Positions 13,281 to 25,205 are shown, counted from the first letter of the stretch. The stretch is DNA of 64,000 nucleotides from Craterostigma plantagineum (GCA_027422505.1 JAPQWV010000051.1:248001-312000), one strand, 5' to 3'. A program made the numbers and translations. Notes: generated by a model from the sequence alone, not told the origin.

Positions 13281-14227
13281 ATTCACTGATTACAATTACT
13301 TTGAAGGCAAGTTTAGAAAGAAAATCACCAACTTATTTTTACTCTTCTATTTTTAATTAATTATTACAATTAATATTCATCTATATAGAATTATTCTTTT
13401 ACAATTAATATTCATATAAAATATATAACACACGTTTAAATGTGCAAAAATACCAGCTATTATTATTGTTGCTGAGACGTGGTAAAAGATGTATTGGACC
13501 GTTTCGGTTAAAGGAAACAATGGAACCATAACTATGTCTAAGATTCAAAATCGATGGTTAAAAAGAAAACTAGACCACTGAGTTTTATTTAGAATCATGA
13601 ATTATGTTTCGAATCAATTCTTTCAAAGAAGGGTAAAATATGATATTCCCCCTTGTGGTTATAGTCAAATGCACGTTACAACCTTGTGGTTGTTTTTTTT
13701 ACTCCACACTCCCTCATGGTTTTTCAAAAGTATCATCAAACCTCCCGGTCAACACTTTCTGCCCGAAAATGCATAACACGCGCCTGGTCTGAGATGGGAA
13801 TAAGATTTGACAATACTTTTCAACATAAAAAGTCTAAATTGCCCCTCAAACTCATCTTCTTCGTCTTCACAACATGAGTTAAGTTTTCTCCCAATACCAC
13901 TCACTGCCACGCCCACCACCGCAACCAATTGCAACAGAAATCAAACTAAAAATTCTGGGGAAATCGAAATCAAAATGAAATTACGGTAGAAATTGAAATT
14001 TCACAAAATATTAGTACAAATCAAAATTCAGATCTTACAGCACCCAAGTCCAGGGCTGCAGATCTCGATTTCTTGTCCCAACTGAGCTTCATACCCCGTA
14101 ATAAGGTGTTTATGGTCAAAGCTTAGCCACCATACTTTGACGTTCTCTAGATAGAAGTTTCCAGATTCTAAGAGCTCTGTAATTTGTTTCCTTGGGCCTT
14201 AAGAGATTCGATGACCAATTCGACCTA

Positions 14228-14232
14228 TGGGC
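14228..14232. repeat. Target site duplication (left), TGGGC
   Basis: TGGGC immediately precedes the element at 14233 and is repeated at 16969-16973 just after it, as expected for LTR retrotransposon integration. Confidence 0.95.
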
Positions 14233-14760
14233 TGTTGGGGTTGAGCGGTAACTTTTCGGACCAGCGGAAGGTTTATTTTGAACCCGCGACTATTTCGTTT
14301 GGGATAGTATAAAACCGAAATGACACCAAGAGATAACACGAGATTTTACGTGGTTCGGCCTATACCGCCTACCTCCACAGAGAGCACTAGCTTTACTATA
14401 TTGAGAATATTACAGTGTACAAATTAACACTCGTGTTTACACCAAAACTCGAGACCCCTTACCCACCCGGGTAATATATTTGTACTTATTCCCAACTACC
14501 CCAGTAAAACTAAAACCCGCTCTCACCCTTATCCAACCGGACAAGATTTTTTTTTTCACTCTCTCTCACACCTCTCTCTCTCTCACCTCTCGTTAATTTT
14601 TGGGATGGGATTTACAATGGCGATCGAGGCTATTTAGGCCCATCATCAAACAACATGCCAAACTAGCATGTGTCATGGCATGCGTCACTTGCCATTGAAA
14701 AGTCCAACAAGAGCTTTGATCTTCAACATTCAACTTGGTGAGTTGGAGCTGGACCCATCA
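14233..14760 (-). repeat. 3' LTR of the copia element
   Basis: Starts TG and ends CA and is nearly identical to 16439-16968. It contains GTGGTTCGGCC and CT-rich runs. A 2-base difference in TATTTAGGCCCATC versus TATTTATAGGCCTATC separates the two LTRs. Confidence 0.95.
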
Positions 14761-14959
14761 ATTCTCCCCCTCCAGCGACATTCAACATCTTCTCCAGAGA
14801 GCACTTCAGCGAACCCGAGAGTGAGAGTAACCCGTTCGTAAATACCACGAACGCCCATTGACCTTCCCTGTACCAGCTACACATATCCGAATCAAGAATT
14901 CAGTTCCTACCAACTTGATTCAGTCGCGGCCAATCCTATGTGCAGCTGCCGAACCGACT

Positions 14960-16290
14960 CTACCCGTCGATTCTGAAGAGGGACTTCGACGCAACCCCTT
15001 CTCCAGCAGGACTTCCCTTTTCACCATCGTCTCCCTTTCCACCACGCGCGTGCGATTTTCGTGAACCCATCGAAGTCGGAGTATTATGTACCACACTCCC
15101 GCCCAGACGATATAAACCTCCACGCTCTTCTCCCTTCAGTAGGACTTTTCCGTCATGTGTGATTTTACAGACTCCCCCTGCTATGAAACTCACATAGCCC
15201 TTGGAATCTAACTGGCTCAAGGATATTAAATTCTTCCGTAACTCTGGGACAAATATCACACCACCCAAAACTCGCACCGCTCCGTCAGCCATTTTGATCT
15301 TCACAGTTCCAACACCACGAACCGCATGACGGTATCCATCAGCCATGGAAACCGAACCTCTTCGAATCTTCTGGAGCGTATCAAAATATTTTCTTTTGGA
15401 GCAAATATGGTACTTCGACCCCGAATCAAATATCCATTCATCCTGAGAATGAGCGTCATCATTGTAGACTGTGAGAACGTCTACAACATCATCCGTATCT
15501 TGTGCTATCATGGTTGTAGAATTTTTCTCGCCGTTCTTGTCCGTCCTCCAAGTCGGGCAATTCCTCTTGATGTGTCCCGGCTCACCACACTTGTAGCACA
15601 TGATGCCCTTTCCGTCATTCTTTGATTTGGACCTGCTGCTACCTCCAAATTCCCTGACGTGAAACCTTCCTCTACGATTCTCCCCGTGTATAGCCAACGC
15701 CGAATTTTGGCTATCGCCATAATTTGATCGTCTCCTCTTTTCATGCGCCAAAAGAGTTGGCTGCACATCCACCATCTTCACCATCGTCTTTCCGTATAAG
15801 ATGGTTGTGACCAAATTATCATAAGAATCAGGAAGCGAGGTAAGAAGTAAAAGGGCTTTATCTTCTTCCTCCAACTTTACTTCAACTTTTATAAGTTGAT
15901 CCACAAGTCTGTTAAACACGCTAATGTGACCATGAGATTCCCACCTTCCTCCATCTTCAGCCGGTACATCTCCCGCTTCATATCTAACTTTGTGGTTAAG
16001 TTTTTCCCGAGGTGCAGCTCCTCCAACTTCGCCCACAAGTCTGGTGCAGAATCTTCATTAACAACATTATTAATAATGTTATCCGCAATGTATAAACGGA
16101 TTGTGCTGACACATCTTAATCCCAAATCCTCCCAGTCTTCTTTCGTAATTTTCTCTGGCTTTGCCGTGTCCCCTTTCAAAGCTTTGGCCAGACCTTGATG
16201 AACAAGAATATCCTTAACCCGTCTCTGCCATAGAGTGAAACTCCCAGTACCATCAAATTGCCGCACTTTAAAACTGCTCTCCGTCGCCAT
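14960..16290 (-). pseudogene. copia gag-protease reading frame with frameshift
   Basis: The frame opens at 16290 (FKVRQFDGTGSFTLWQRRVK) as a UBN2-type copia gag and runs to about 15935, where it shifts. The continuation is in another frame, starting SHGHISVFNRLVDQL. It then shows a zinc knuckle CYKCGEPGHIKRNC, the protease motif as WIFDSGSKYHIC and the beginning of a pre-integrase block (LYRLGG). After that only a short unrelated tail is read to 14960. The shift looks like the loss of one base near GGTGGGAATCTC. The polymerase half is missing altogether. Confidence 0.85.
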
Positions 16291-16438
16291 TATCCTTGCA
16301 GAGATTCAACAGCTTTGGCCCGACACTGGCTCCCCCGTAATGAACCTTCTTGATATCTTTTCTGATGTGGAAGATCAGACAAAGCTGCAACCACAGAGCA
16401 TACTCAGAATATCAATTAGGCTTGGCTCTGATACCACT

Positions 16439-16968
16439 TGTTGGGGTTGAGCGGTAATTTTTCGGACCAGCGGAAGGTTTATTTTGAACCCGCGACTATT
16501 TTGTTTGGGATAATATAAAACCGAAATGACACCAAGAGATAACACGAGATTTTACGTGGTTCGGCCAATACCGCCTACCTCCACGGAGAGCACTAGCTTT
16601 ACTATATTGAGAATATTACAGTGTACAAATTAACACTCGTGTTTACACCAAAACTCGAGACCCCTTACCCACCCGGGTAATATATTTGTACATATTCCCA
16701 ACTACCCCAGTAAAACTAAAACCCGCTCTCACCCTTATCCAACCGGACAAGATTTTTTTTTTCACTCTCTCTCATACCTCTCTCTCTCTCACCTCTCGTT
16801 AATTTTTGGGATGGGATTTACAATGGCGATCGAGGCTATTTATAGGCCTATCATCAAACAACATGCCAAACTAGCATGTGTCATGGCATGCGTCACTTGC
16901 CATTGAAAAGTCCAACAAGAGCTTTGATCTTCAACATTCAACTTGGTGAGTTGGAGCTGGACCCATCA
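16439..16968 (-). repeat. 5' LTR of the copia element
   Basis: This is the promoter-bearing LTR, because the primer-binding site adjoins its inner edge. About 98% identical to the other LTR by eye. Confidence 0.95.
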
Positions 16969-17499
16969 TGGGCTTACATAATCAAGTTACCATCTTATGA
17001 GTCAATAGTCAAAATCGCCGACAATGATGATATGGGTTTACAAATGGTTGATCTCTGTTCAAAACCATAGGAAAGTTTGTTGTCTGATAGTATTATCTCA
17101 TATTACTATGCAGTATGCACCAACTATTGGAAGACGACGAGGTGGTGGAGAATCCCAACTCAAAGAATCCACTCAAAGAGATTGAGGGTTGACCTCCGTC
17201 AGAGGTTGCTTCGAAGTGTTTAGGGTTGACGACGATGATGACGATGTTGTTGACGACGACGGTGCAACTCTGTTAGGTTATATGTATGAGGGTAAAGCTG
17301 GAATTTCAATTTTAGTCTGACCATTAGGTTTAAATTGACCGGAGAGGGAGAGTGTGCAAAATTAAATAAACCTTAAGGGTGTTTCAGACGATTTTCGAAC
17401 CACAAGTGTTTTGATGCTTAATTTTTAAACCACAGGTGGGTTATATACTATTTAGCCTTCAAAGAATAGACAAAAAGATAACGGTCGAGACTGATGGTT

Positions 17500-18330
17500 T
17501 CGAAATTTCTTTTTTCTCTCCCCTTCTTTTCTCTCCCTTCTCTCTAACCTAACCCTAACACCCCCAAACCGCCGCCACCTTCCCCCTCCTCCCCTCTCCC
17601 CCTCCTCCATTAATGGAGGTAGGAGGAACATGGAGGTAAGAGAGCCCCATCTTTTGCTGTTTTTGTTTCTTGAAAAAATAAATAAATATAACCCACGTTG
17701 CTATCACCACCATCTCCCACCGGAATCCACCGTCACCACCGTTGGGCTCGGAGCACGAGATAGGGGCTTGGGCAGGGGAGGAGCATAAAACGGAAGCTGT
17801 TGTATCTACGTGAAAATCGCTTAGTCGACGAGTACGTCAAGGGTGACAGACTGTGCCAGCAAGGTGTTCGACGATATGACTGAGAGGGACATGGTTCTTG
17901 AAACGTGTTGATTTTGAGGTTTCCTCAGTCGCTGCCGCCACCAGTGGCTGCCGCCGTCATCTGCTGCCGCCACCAACGTCAGCCGTGGTCTACCGCCGAG
18001 GTCGGCCGAGGGGTGTGTGGTCAGCTGCGGTGTGGTTTCTCCTCGGGGAAGTTGGCTCCGTTGTGGAGTCTTCTTCCCTTCGTAGGAGTTTTCTCCTCCC
18101 CTTTGTGGGAGTTTTCTCCTCCCCTTCGTGGGAGTTTCCTCCATTTGTGGAGTTCCCTTCGGGGTTTCTTTTTCCTTTTTCGGGTTTGAAAACGAATACT
18201 GTGCTATCACCAGACATCTACGCAATAGAAATAGTCAATTATGTTCAATTATGTTGTAACATTTTGATTATTGTTCCGTTGTATCTTTGTATCCATTTGG
18301 ATCTTTGAAATGACTTTCAAAAAAAAAAAA
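17500..18330 (+). mobile_element. Possible non-LTR or retrocopy insertion with poly(A) tail
   Basis: The stretch is GC-richer than its surroundings, includes proline/serine-coding C-rich runs and repeats of CTCCCCTTCGTGGGAGTTT (about 18080-18150), and ends at GAAATGACTTTC followed by an A run (18319-18330). Frames at 17821-18308 are overlapping and unconvincing. I read it as a processed or LINE-like insertion, not as a gene. Confidence 0.35.
17848..17900 (+). pseudogene. Fragment resembling a PPR repeat
   Basis: One frame reads CASKVFDDMTERDMV, which fits the core of a plant PLS-class pentatricopeptide repeat. It is bounded by unrelated sequence, so it is a gene scrap at best, possibly captured by a mobile element. 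Confidence 0.4.
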
Positions 18331-18389
18331 GAGAGACTGATGGTTCAAATCGAAACCGCCTTGTAGATCGATGACCGCCGTTAGACTCG

Positions 18390-19260
18390 TATTTGGATGT
18401 GCTTTCACTGTATGTGACCCTCGTGAATTGATTCGGTCGATTCGAAGCTCAATCGATCGAAAAACAGTGGAAAAACTCACACACACGAAAACAGCATTTT
18501 AACGTGGTTCGGCTGAAACTTCAGCCTACATCCACGGATCAACCGAGCCTCGTCTCATTTTACTCTCAACACGAAAGTTACAGTTCTCTCAGCTCTCTAC
18601 AACTTTCATGTTATCACCTCTTAGAGATTCTCACTCTACAGTAAACTACGAGCTCGGAAAGATGGCTCGTCGAAACTGGAATTCTGCTATTTATAAGAGC
18701 TGAACATGAATAACGCATGAAGCTCGATCCATCTCAGCCGTTTCTTCAATCTGATCGAACGCTTCTCAGGCTGCCACGTGTCCCTTGCTTTCCCACGTGA
18801 TGTTGCAAGTAATACATGCGTTTTTATAAGTGAAATAACAACTTCACTCATAGCCGTCCGATCTTCAATCTAATGGCTGATAATCTCCATCCGCGCCATC
18901 ACGTTGCATCTCATCTCAGCCGTGGATTAATTCGCGCCTTATCCTACGATCAGCATTCAATTTCGCTGCTTCAACCTCAGCCCTCCGATCTGGCGCGCAT
19001 ATCATCCAACGGCAGCTGTTCTTCGACACTTAGCTCCTTCAGCATACCTTCAGTGCTTCGGCAGTTTCGACCGGCCACATTCCACGACCATTTCCGGCGA
19101 CCGCCGGAGAGTCTCAGGCTCGCTAACCCCAACACGCCTCATAGTTCAACGGTCATAAAAATTATGACTTCCGACAAACACGAGATCTCAAACGTTAAAT
19201 TTTCTTTATCCCACAAGGAAGACTCTCAATAATAGGAAATTCCGAGCCGCGCAGAAGGCA
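18390..19260. mobile_element. LTR-like fragment, minus orientation
   Basis: ACGTGGTTCGGC followed about 15 bp later by CCTACATCCACGGA has the same arrangement as in the copia LTRs at 14233 and 16439, and much of the rest resembles retroelement LTR or leader sequence. I found no partner LTR and no duplication. The 119-residue frame at 18873-19232 shows no family signature. Confidence 0.35.
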
Positions 19261-20000
19261 CAATGACAAAAGCCCATAATTTTCTTCAATTGACATATCC
19301 TTCCACTAATTTAACTTATCAATTCATACATCTTAGATATCCAAATTAGTGTGAGATGATTAGACACAATTTTTTTTTTACATATTGCAAGACAAAGACA
19401 CAAACTGAGTTAGAAATCTACATATAACGCAGCAAAAATTAGATAAAGGTGTGGCGGTATTAATGGGAAAGATTCCATCATGGCATTTTGCAATGGAAAT
19501 GACTTATGTAAAAAAAAAGTATGCCGAAGAAGTGTCACTATTTTTTCATTATCTAATTGCAATGGAAGTTGTCTCGCAAACTCTTATATTTTATATTTGT
19601 TTTAGTTTATTTCATATTGGCATATCTTTTTAGTCTTGTAAATTTGTATTATTTTTTAATAAATGAAACGGAAATTCCATCCCAATGTAAGAATATAATT
19701 TCTATTCTCTAATTTAAAGCATCCGACAGATCTCAAAAACAAGTAAAATCTTGTGCGACTGATATGTCAGAAATCCTACAATGAATTTCCACATTTCCGT
19801 ATCGTATTGTATCATTTTGAAATAATGTACACATTAACATTTATTCTCAAAATAAGGATATGAAGCAAAAATAAACGATACACAATACTAACGTCACGCC
19901 AAAATCCCAAAATATTTATATTTAATTAATTTATAGAATGAAATAATCAACCTGCTTCCATCAACATAAATACCATAAAGATAGTGTTAATTATGATTCA
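19261..20000. other. AT-rich intergenic region
   Basis: No gene, repeat array or element end can be supported here. Confidence 0.4.
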
Positions 20001-20230
20001 AGCCCCATTTCAGTATAAAATCGGATTCAGACCCTGTTATAAACTTTTTAGTTGTAAGGACCCGAGTTTTGCAGTACCACTTCATTGTTCTGCAGTACCA
20101 CTTCAGTATTTTGCACTACCACTTCATTGTTCTTCAGTACCACTTCATTATTCTGCAGTACCACTTCATATATTTATCGAGATATTTGTTCTCGGTGCTC
20201 ACGGTGGTTGCTCACTATAGGTAGGCACAT
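20000..20230 (+). mobile_element. MITE-like fragment with 21-bp minisatellite
   Basis: CAGTACCACTTCATTGTTCTG is repeated about five times (20072-20170). The leading sequence (AGCCCCATTTCA, GGATTCAGACCCTG, TAGTTGTAAGG) matches, in reverse complement, the element at 36730-37060 that carries the same minisatellite. Confidence 0.5.
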
Positions 20231-20759
20231 AGCAAATCTCCATGTATATCTTTGTGACCGACTTTAGGAAAATACATATTTTTTTCCTAAAGTCGAAAAA
20301 ACGATGAAAAAGATCAGATCTTAAGCATCGAAGCTATTGGGGTCGAAAGATTAATGACCTCAAAAGGATGTTTGTGCCTCGCTTGCTTCACCGTATTCGG
20401 ACATGATTCCGTTATCCAAAAGTAGGCCATTCCATTCTCAGGGTTATTACCTATGTATTTAGTTTCATTGCACCAATGATAAATGATAAAAAAATTATTG
20501 TATATATAGAGAAGTCTTATGGTGGTCACATTATCTGCGCACCTTATGGGGGCACATTGATGTGGCATTAATCGGCGCCAAATCAACATAAAATATGACA
20601 ACTAATTTCATGTAAAATGTATGAATCAATGCAACATCACCACCTACGATGATTTGGCATGTTGATTTAGCAACGCTTAATGTCACATGAAACATGCCAC
20701 ATAAGGTACTCACATAAGGTGAACACCATAAGATTTCTCTTTCTATACGTATATATAAA

Positions 20760-20780
20760 TGTGTGTGTGTGTGTGTGTGT
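20760..20780. repeat. (GT)n microsatellite
   Basis: About ten GT dinucleotides lie in the last intron of the PRS pseudogene, close to the exon ending at 20799. Confidence 0.9.
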
Positions 20781-22299
20781 ATTTGCATGCATATATACCT
20801 ATGTCGTGTTTGAACTTCTCCCACGAATTATTCGGAAAAATCCCGTGAGTTACGTAGGCGCTTATCTTCGCAGCGCAATGTTTAGCTAGCACTTTCTGTA
20901 ATAATATAACTCGTGATTTTTTTTCGAGTCTTATTCGTAAATTGAAATGAAGAATTTTTCCATCGGTAGGAAATATTTGCCGACCTGGCACTCTAAGAGC
21001 GTGTCGCCCGATTGGACGAGGTCGTCGACTATGATGACGTGGCGTCCATTTGGGTCGTCTTCCTTAATTCTTACGGTTCTTTGATCGCCTTCGCTAACCC
21101 TGACGCACACCACCTGCTCAAAATTTTTATTTACCGTAAAATCACAAAAAGATGCTTATTATTATTTCCCGTCCTGTATGTTAGAGGGGTGGAGTTATTC
21201 TGACGCTTTATATTAAGGAGGTCTCAGTTTTAGGACAGTTAGTTTCAAAATTGAAGCAATTTGATGACAGCTAACGCCAGAAAACTGATTTCAGGAATGG
21301 GGTGAAATTAGGTTTCTGACGTTAATTTTAGGACTAGTTTCAAAATTCGAGCAATTTGAGGGACAATTAATGCCTTAATCCTAATTTCGAGAGTGATTCA
21401 GCATAATTAGGACGCTAATTCCAGGATGAAATTAGGTTTTCGACGTTAATTGTCCTCAAACTACTTCAGTTTTGCAATACTTATTATCTGAAAATTGAAA
21501 CCCTTTAATTTAGGTGTTCGTACAACGCCAACCCACCTAATATACAATACTAAAAAGGGATTTGCGTGAATTTTCCTGCAAAGAGTATATATCATACCAT
21601 CGGGTAATGCTGTAGCTGCTTGTGAAACCTTTTCCACGCGCAGTCGTCGGGAAAAGCTATCGTTATCTGTTCAAAATCGAACTCAATCGAACAATACGTT
21701 CAAAACCTCAATTGCGATAAAAATCGAACATAAAAACGAGAATCATCCTAATATTGTCAGAGTCGGGAAGCCGTTGAAGCCTATTCAATAACAAAGGTAT
21801 ACCGCTTTCGAAGCAAGGGAACACATTGTCTCCGAAGAAAAACCTCTCCTGTAAGAAATAGATCAATCATACGCAACAAAAGTCACGCAAAAATTACGAA
21901 AGATCAAAAAGAAATTTTCCACCTGCAAGGCGTGGATATCGAAGATGACCAAACTAGTGGGCCCGCCCTTACATATTGAAATATTCGATAGTATCCTACC
22001 CAGGGTACCGCCATCGCGTCACCCTCGTCCTCCATGGGCTCGGAAGTGCCTGTGGGGAAGAAGGGCAACACTGAAGTGAAGGAGGAGACGAATAGCTTGG
22101 GAAGTGCGTAGATAACTGATAACTGCTCGAATTTACGGCGGGCGAGTCAAACGATGCAAGAAAGGCTACGTCTTGTCCGCGAACGCCTTGAGCGTTGGAT
22201 GTGTATAGGTCGGGAAATCCATCTTCGAATGTCCTGCAAAATTTTCGGGAATCAAGAAAATAATACGATCCCAATTCAAACGCTTCAAACATCAATGAA

Positions 22300-22920
22300 A
22301 AATCAAGCCCATCTCATTTTTCCCACAAACACACACCTCCAAGTGATCTCAATCGATTCTTGCCCATTCAAACAAAGAAAAAGAGACGAAAATTTATATA
22401 TCAAAGCCCATCTCACTTCAATTTCAATCAAAATCTGTGGCTAATCAAATTTCAATCTTTCATTTTCCCACAAACACAAATCTCGAAGTGATGCTACGCA
22501 GCTCAATCTATTCTTGCCTAATCAAAGAGGAGGAAATTCATAAATCAAAGCCCATCTCACTTCAGTTTCAATCAAAATCTGCGATTAATCAACTTCAAGA
22601 TTCTATTTTTCCCATACACAAACCTCGAAATGATGCTGCGCAGCTAAAAATCAAAGCCCATCTCACTTCAATTTCAATCAAAATCTGTTACTAATCAATT
22701 TCAAGCTTCTATTTTGCCAACAAACATAAACCTCCAATTGATGCTACGCAGCTCAATCTAATTCTTGCCCATTCAAACAAAGAAAAATAGAACAAAAAAG
22801 GTTCATAAATCAAAGCCCATCCTACTTGAATTTCAATCGAAGTCAGTGACTAATCAATTTCATTCTTCCATTTTTCTTACAAACACACACCTCCAAGTGA
22901 TGCTGCGCAGCTCAATCGCA
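22300..22920. repeat. Tandem array over the PRS exon 1/intron 1 border
   Basis: A unit of roughly 120-140 bp recurs about five times with blocks AAAGCCCATCTCACTTCAAT, TTTCAATCAAAATCTG, CCACAAACACA and GATGCTACGCAGCTCAATC. The final block is part of PRS exon 1 with its donor (22891-22920). The coding edge and the intron were therefore amplified together. Confidence 0.75.
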
Positions 22921-23339
22921 TCAGACTCGGCGGCGATCCTCTGGGCCAGGCCAAGTCCCTCATTTCAGAGCCGTAATAAAGTCATACCCTTTTCGAGTTC
23001 TCCAGCGAAGAATCCATGGGTGAGCCCATTGAAATCGTAGTGCTCGGCGGTTTCAGAATTATGTGGATTGGGTCGGCGGGGGAAACGTAGTCGATGGTCC
23101 ACTTCTGAGGAGGTGCGTTGCTGCTCTTTGCATCGCAGCGAATCAGCGTGAGCTTCGACGAGGGAAAATTGTGGTCGATGTGATCTTTTGGCGCCGTTTG
23201 AGAGGTGGTGGCTCGGTGGTGAAGCGGCGGCTGCTGCCGACATAGTCTGTGATGCGGTGGTTTGACTGTGGTCGATGTCGGCGGAAGAAAAATTGGTTCT
23301 TTTCTTTTCTTTTTCTTCCGACTTATATTGAGTATACAA

Positions 23340-24578
23340 TATTTGTGTGCATAAAATAAAATCAAGAAGCCATATGAGAATTTGAAGACCACGGAATTCT
23401 CAAAAGAAATTTCAGAGGGAACATAATCCAAGCGAGTACATATTTAATGTAATAAATCCGACTTCTATGTTGCCTTGGAAAACTACTCTCCCTCGAACAG
23501 ACGTGGTGGGGTGGTTATATTAATTTAACTAACTGACAAATTGGCTTCAATTTTTGGCGTAATTGATACACCAAATTGGATTTACATGGCAGTTTTTAAA
23601 ACCCCTGACCATTAATAAATAGTATAGATATTTAAGTTCTTACTAGTTACTCTTTGCTGTATAAATTATTATGTTTAAAATACTCTTTCTAATTCATTTT
23701 GCCCCTTTTGTTTTCTTGGGGACACAAACATATATATAAGAAATTTTAAAATTATGTTTTTCCACCTCCTTCATTCATAGTTATATATTTGTTTATGACA
23801 AACTATATCGAAAACCCTTTTATATTAAAATTTTGAAAAGACTGAACTTTATAATCATTCAACAATACATGATGCAAAAAAACCCTTATTGATAATCGAA
23901 TCGAAATGTCAACTCCCACTAAAAACCCTAAACCATCAAATTACGGCCGAAGAGGTGGTAGGGGCATATTAGCTCTCGGCGACGGCGGACCTTCGGTGGC
24001 TTGTCTTAGCATCCTTTGACGACGTTCTCTAACATTTTGTCGAAGGTGCGAATTGTCGATAATACCCTCTTGAACGACCTTCGATGGCCTAATCATCGTT
24101 AGCTTGTCTTTGGAACGGTTAATCTCCTCACCTTAGGATAGATTCGAACACATGTTATCGAACGAAGAATTACTAGGGTTTTGTTCTCACTTCTTACAAC
24201 ATAGTTTTGTAATGTTTGGAAGATAAAATTGACCAATTACCTGGAAGCTTGAAGGCTAACGACTTTGGGAGATAGAGATTAATTAGAATTAAGCATAGAA
24301 TTAAGACGATTGTTGATCTTAGACGAGCCATGTTTGAGTGAGAGTGCATTGGATTACTGTGGTAGTGAAGATATATATAGATATTACATAAGCCTAAGGC
24401 TAAGGTAATGTCCTAATCACATGCTTGAACAGTGTATATTAGTAGATTAGATTAATGGCACAACGTTGAATATATATGAGAAAGCGTTGACTTAAAAGGC
24501 GAATTCTTAAATGAAACGTAATGAGGCGGTTTGACTAATCAAAACCTAATATTTCGGCATTCACATTGGAAAATTGTA
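23340..24578. other. Intergenic region
   Basis: AT-rich sequence. A segment around 23900-24140 (CTCTCGGCGACGGCGGACC, CTTCGATGGCC) has coding-like composition, but I find no coherent frame. No gene is called. Confidence 0.4.
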
Positions 24579-25205
24579 ATTAATATTAGGGGTGTTCATC
24601 GGCCGGTTCGGTTCGGTTTTTTCAAATTTCGGTTCGGTTTTCGGTCTTACGTATGCTTAATCCGATATCCGAACCGTTTTATTTTGGTTCGGTTTTTCAG
24701 TTAGTAATTTAATATCGGCAAAAAAAATATTATGAGCTAAAAATACATAAAATAATTTATGGTTATTAACAAAAAAGATTTACGAAACATGACATGTAGC
24801 AAAAACAATTCAAAGGTAAAAAAACAACATGAAAATTGAACAAAATCTAACCAAAATATAAAATCATTAATATGCTACCACTTATTTGGGAGAAAATTAG
24901 TATTTGACTGATGAGGAAAACATTCACCTAAAAATAGAAAAAAGTATAACAATAAATATTTACTGTGTATGAGAGAAAAAACAAATGTGTTTTTAATATT
25001 TTTCTATAGTTAATGTAGTATGATAATTTCGGTTCGGTTTTTTCGGTCTTTCGGTTTTACGTATGCTTAATCCGATATCCGAACCATTTTAATTTGGTTC
25101 GTTTCGGTTTTTACAATTCGGTTCGGTTTTTTTGTTCCGGTCTTTTCGTTCGGTTCGGCCGGTTTTTTCGGTTTTATCCGAAATTTTAACACCCCTAATT
25201 AATAT
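24579..25205. mobile_element. hAT-type MITE with 8-bp target duplication
   Basis: The element (24587-25197, 611 bp) starts TAGGGGTGTTCATCGGCCGG and ends CCGAAATTTTAACACCCCTA. It is flanked by ATTAATAT at 24579-24586 and 25198-25205. The 8-bp duplication and TAGGGGTGTT ends are typical of plant hAT non-autonomous elements. Both ends are rich in TTCGGTTCGG motifs. No transposase is present. Confidence 0.9.

Larger units (their letters stand above)
14233..16968 (-). mobile_element. Non-autonomous Ty1/copia retrotransposon, minus orientation
   Basis: Two LTRs of about 530 bp (14233-14760 and 16439-16968) begin TGTTGGGG and end CCATCA on the plus strand. They differ at about ten positions by eye, so the insertion is fairly young. 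A 5-bp duplication TGGGC flanks it. On the minus strand, directly after the 5' LTR, TGGTATCAGAGC matches the initiator-Met tRNA primer site (plus 16426-16437), and GGAGGGGGAGAAT just before the 3' LTR is a polypurine tract (14761-14773). The 1.7-kb interior encodes gag and protease only, with no integrase, reverse transcriptase or RNase H, so movement would need enzymes from another element. Confidence 0.95.
13625..17465. mobile_element. Possible MULE-like element, interrupted by a copia insertion
   Basis: The left margin (TATGATATTCCCCCTTGTGGTT, then TTACAACCTTGTGGTTG) and the right margin in reverse complement (ATAGTATATAACCCACCTGTGG, then AACACTTGTGGTTCG) carry the same spaced 'CTTGTGGTT' motifs in opposite orientation, as at the ends of some plant DNA transposons. 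Interior sequence outside the copia element (14001-14227 and 16974-17280) reads like one split unit but has no transposase I can recognise. The call rests on the imperfect ends only. Confidence 0.35.
20314..23000 (-). pseudogene. Ribose-phosphate pyrophosphokinase (PRS4-like) pseudogene
   Basis: Similar in order and sequence to plant cytosolic PRPP synthetase 4, which makes PRPP from ribose 5-phosphate and ATP. Exon remnants from the 5' end: near 22990-22891 (YGSEMRDLA then, one frame over, ESDAIEL); 22233-21923 ([21 protein letters not shown], then [10 protein letters not shown], then [15 protein letters not shown], in three frames); 21848-21750; 21666-21598; 21113-20985 with the PRPP loop [14 protein letters not shown]; 20895-20799; 20450-20314 ending IASMLKI. 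At least three single-base indels and one lost donor (ATT followed by AG at 21750) break it. The last four exons are clean, suggesting rather recent decay. Confidence 0.9.

Noticed and set aside
17821..18308. Overlapping frames of 94-136 residues on both strands
   Set aside because: Low-complexity, mutually overlapping and without family motifs; the region ends in a poly(A) tract and looks like a retro-insertion.
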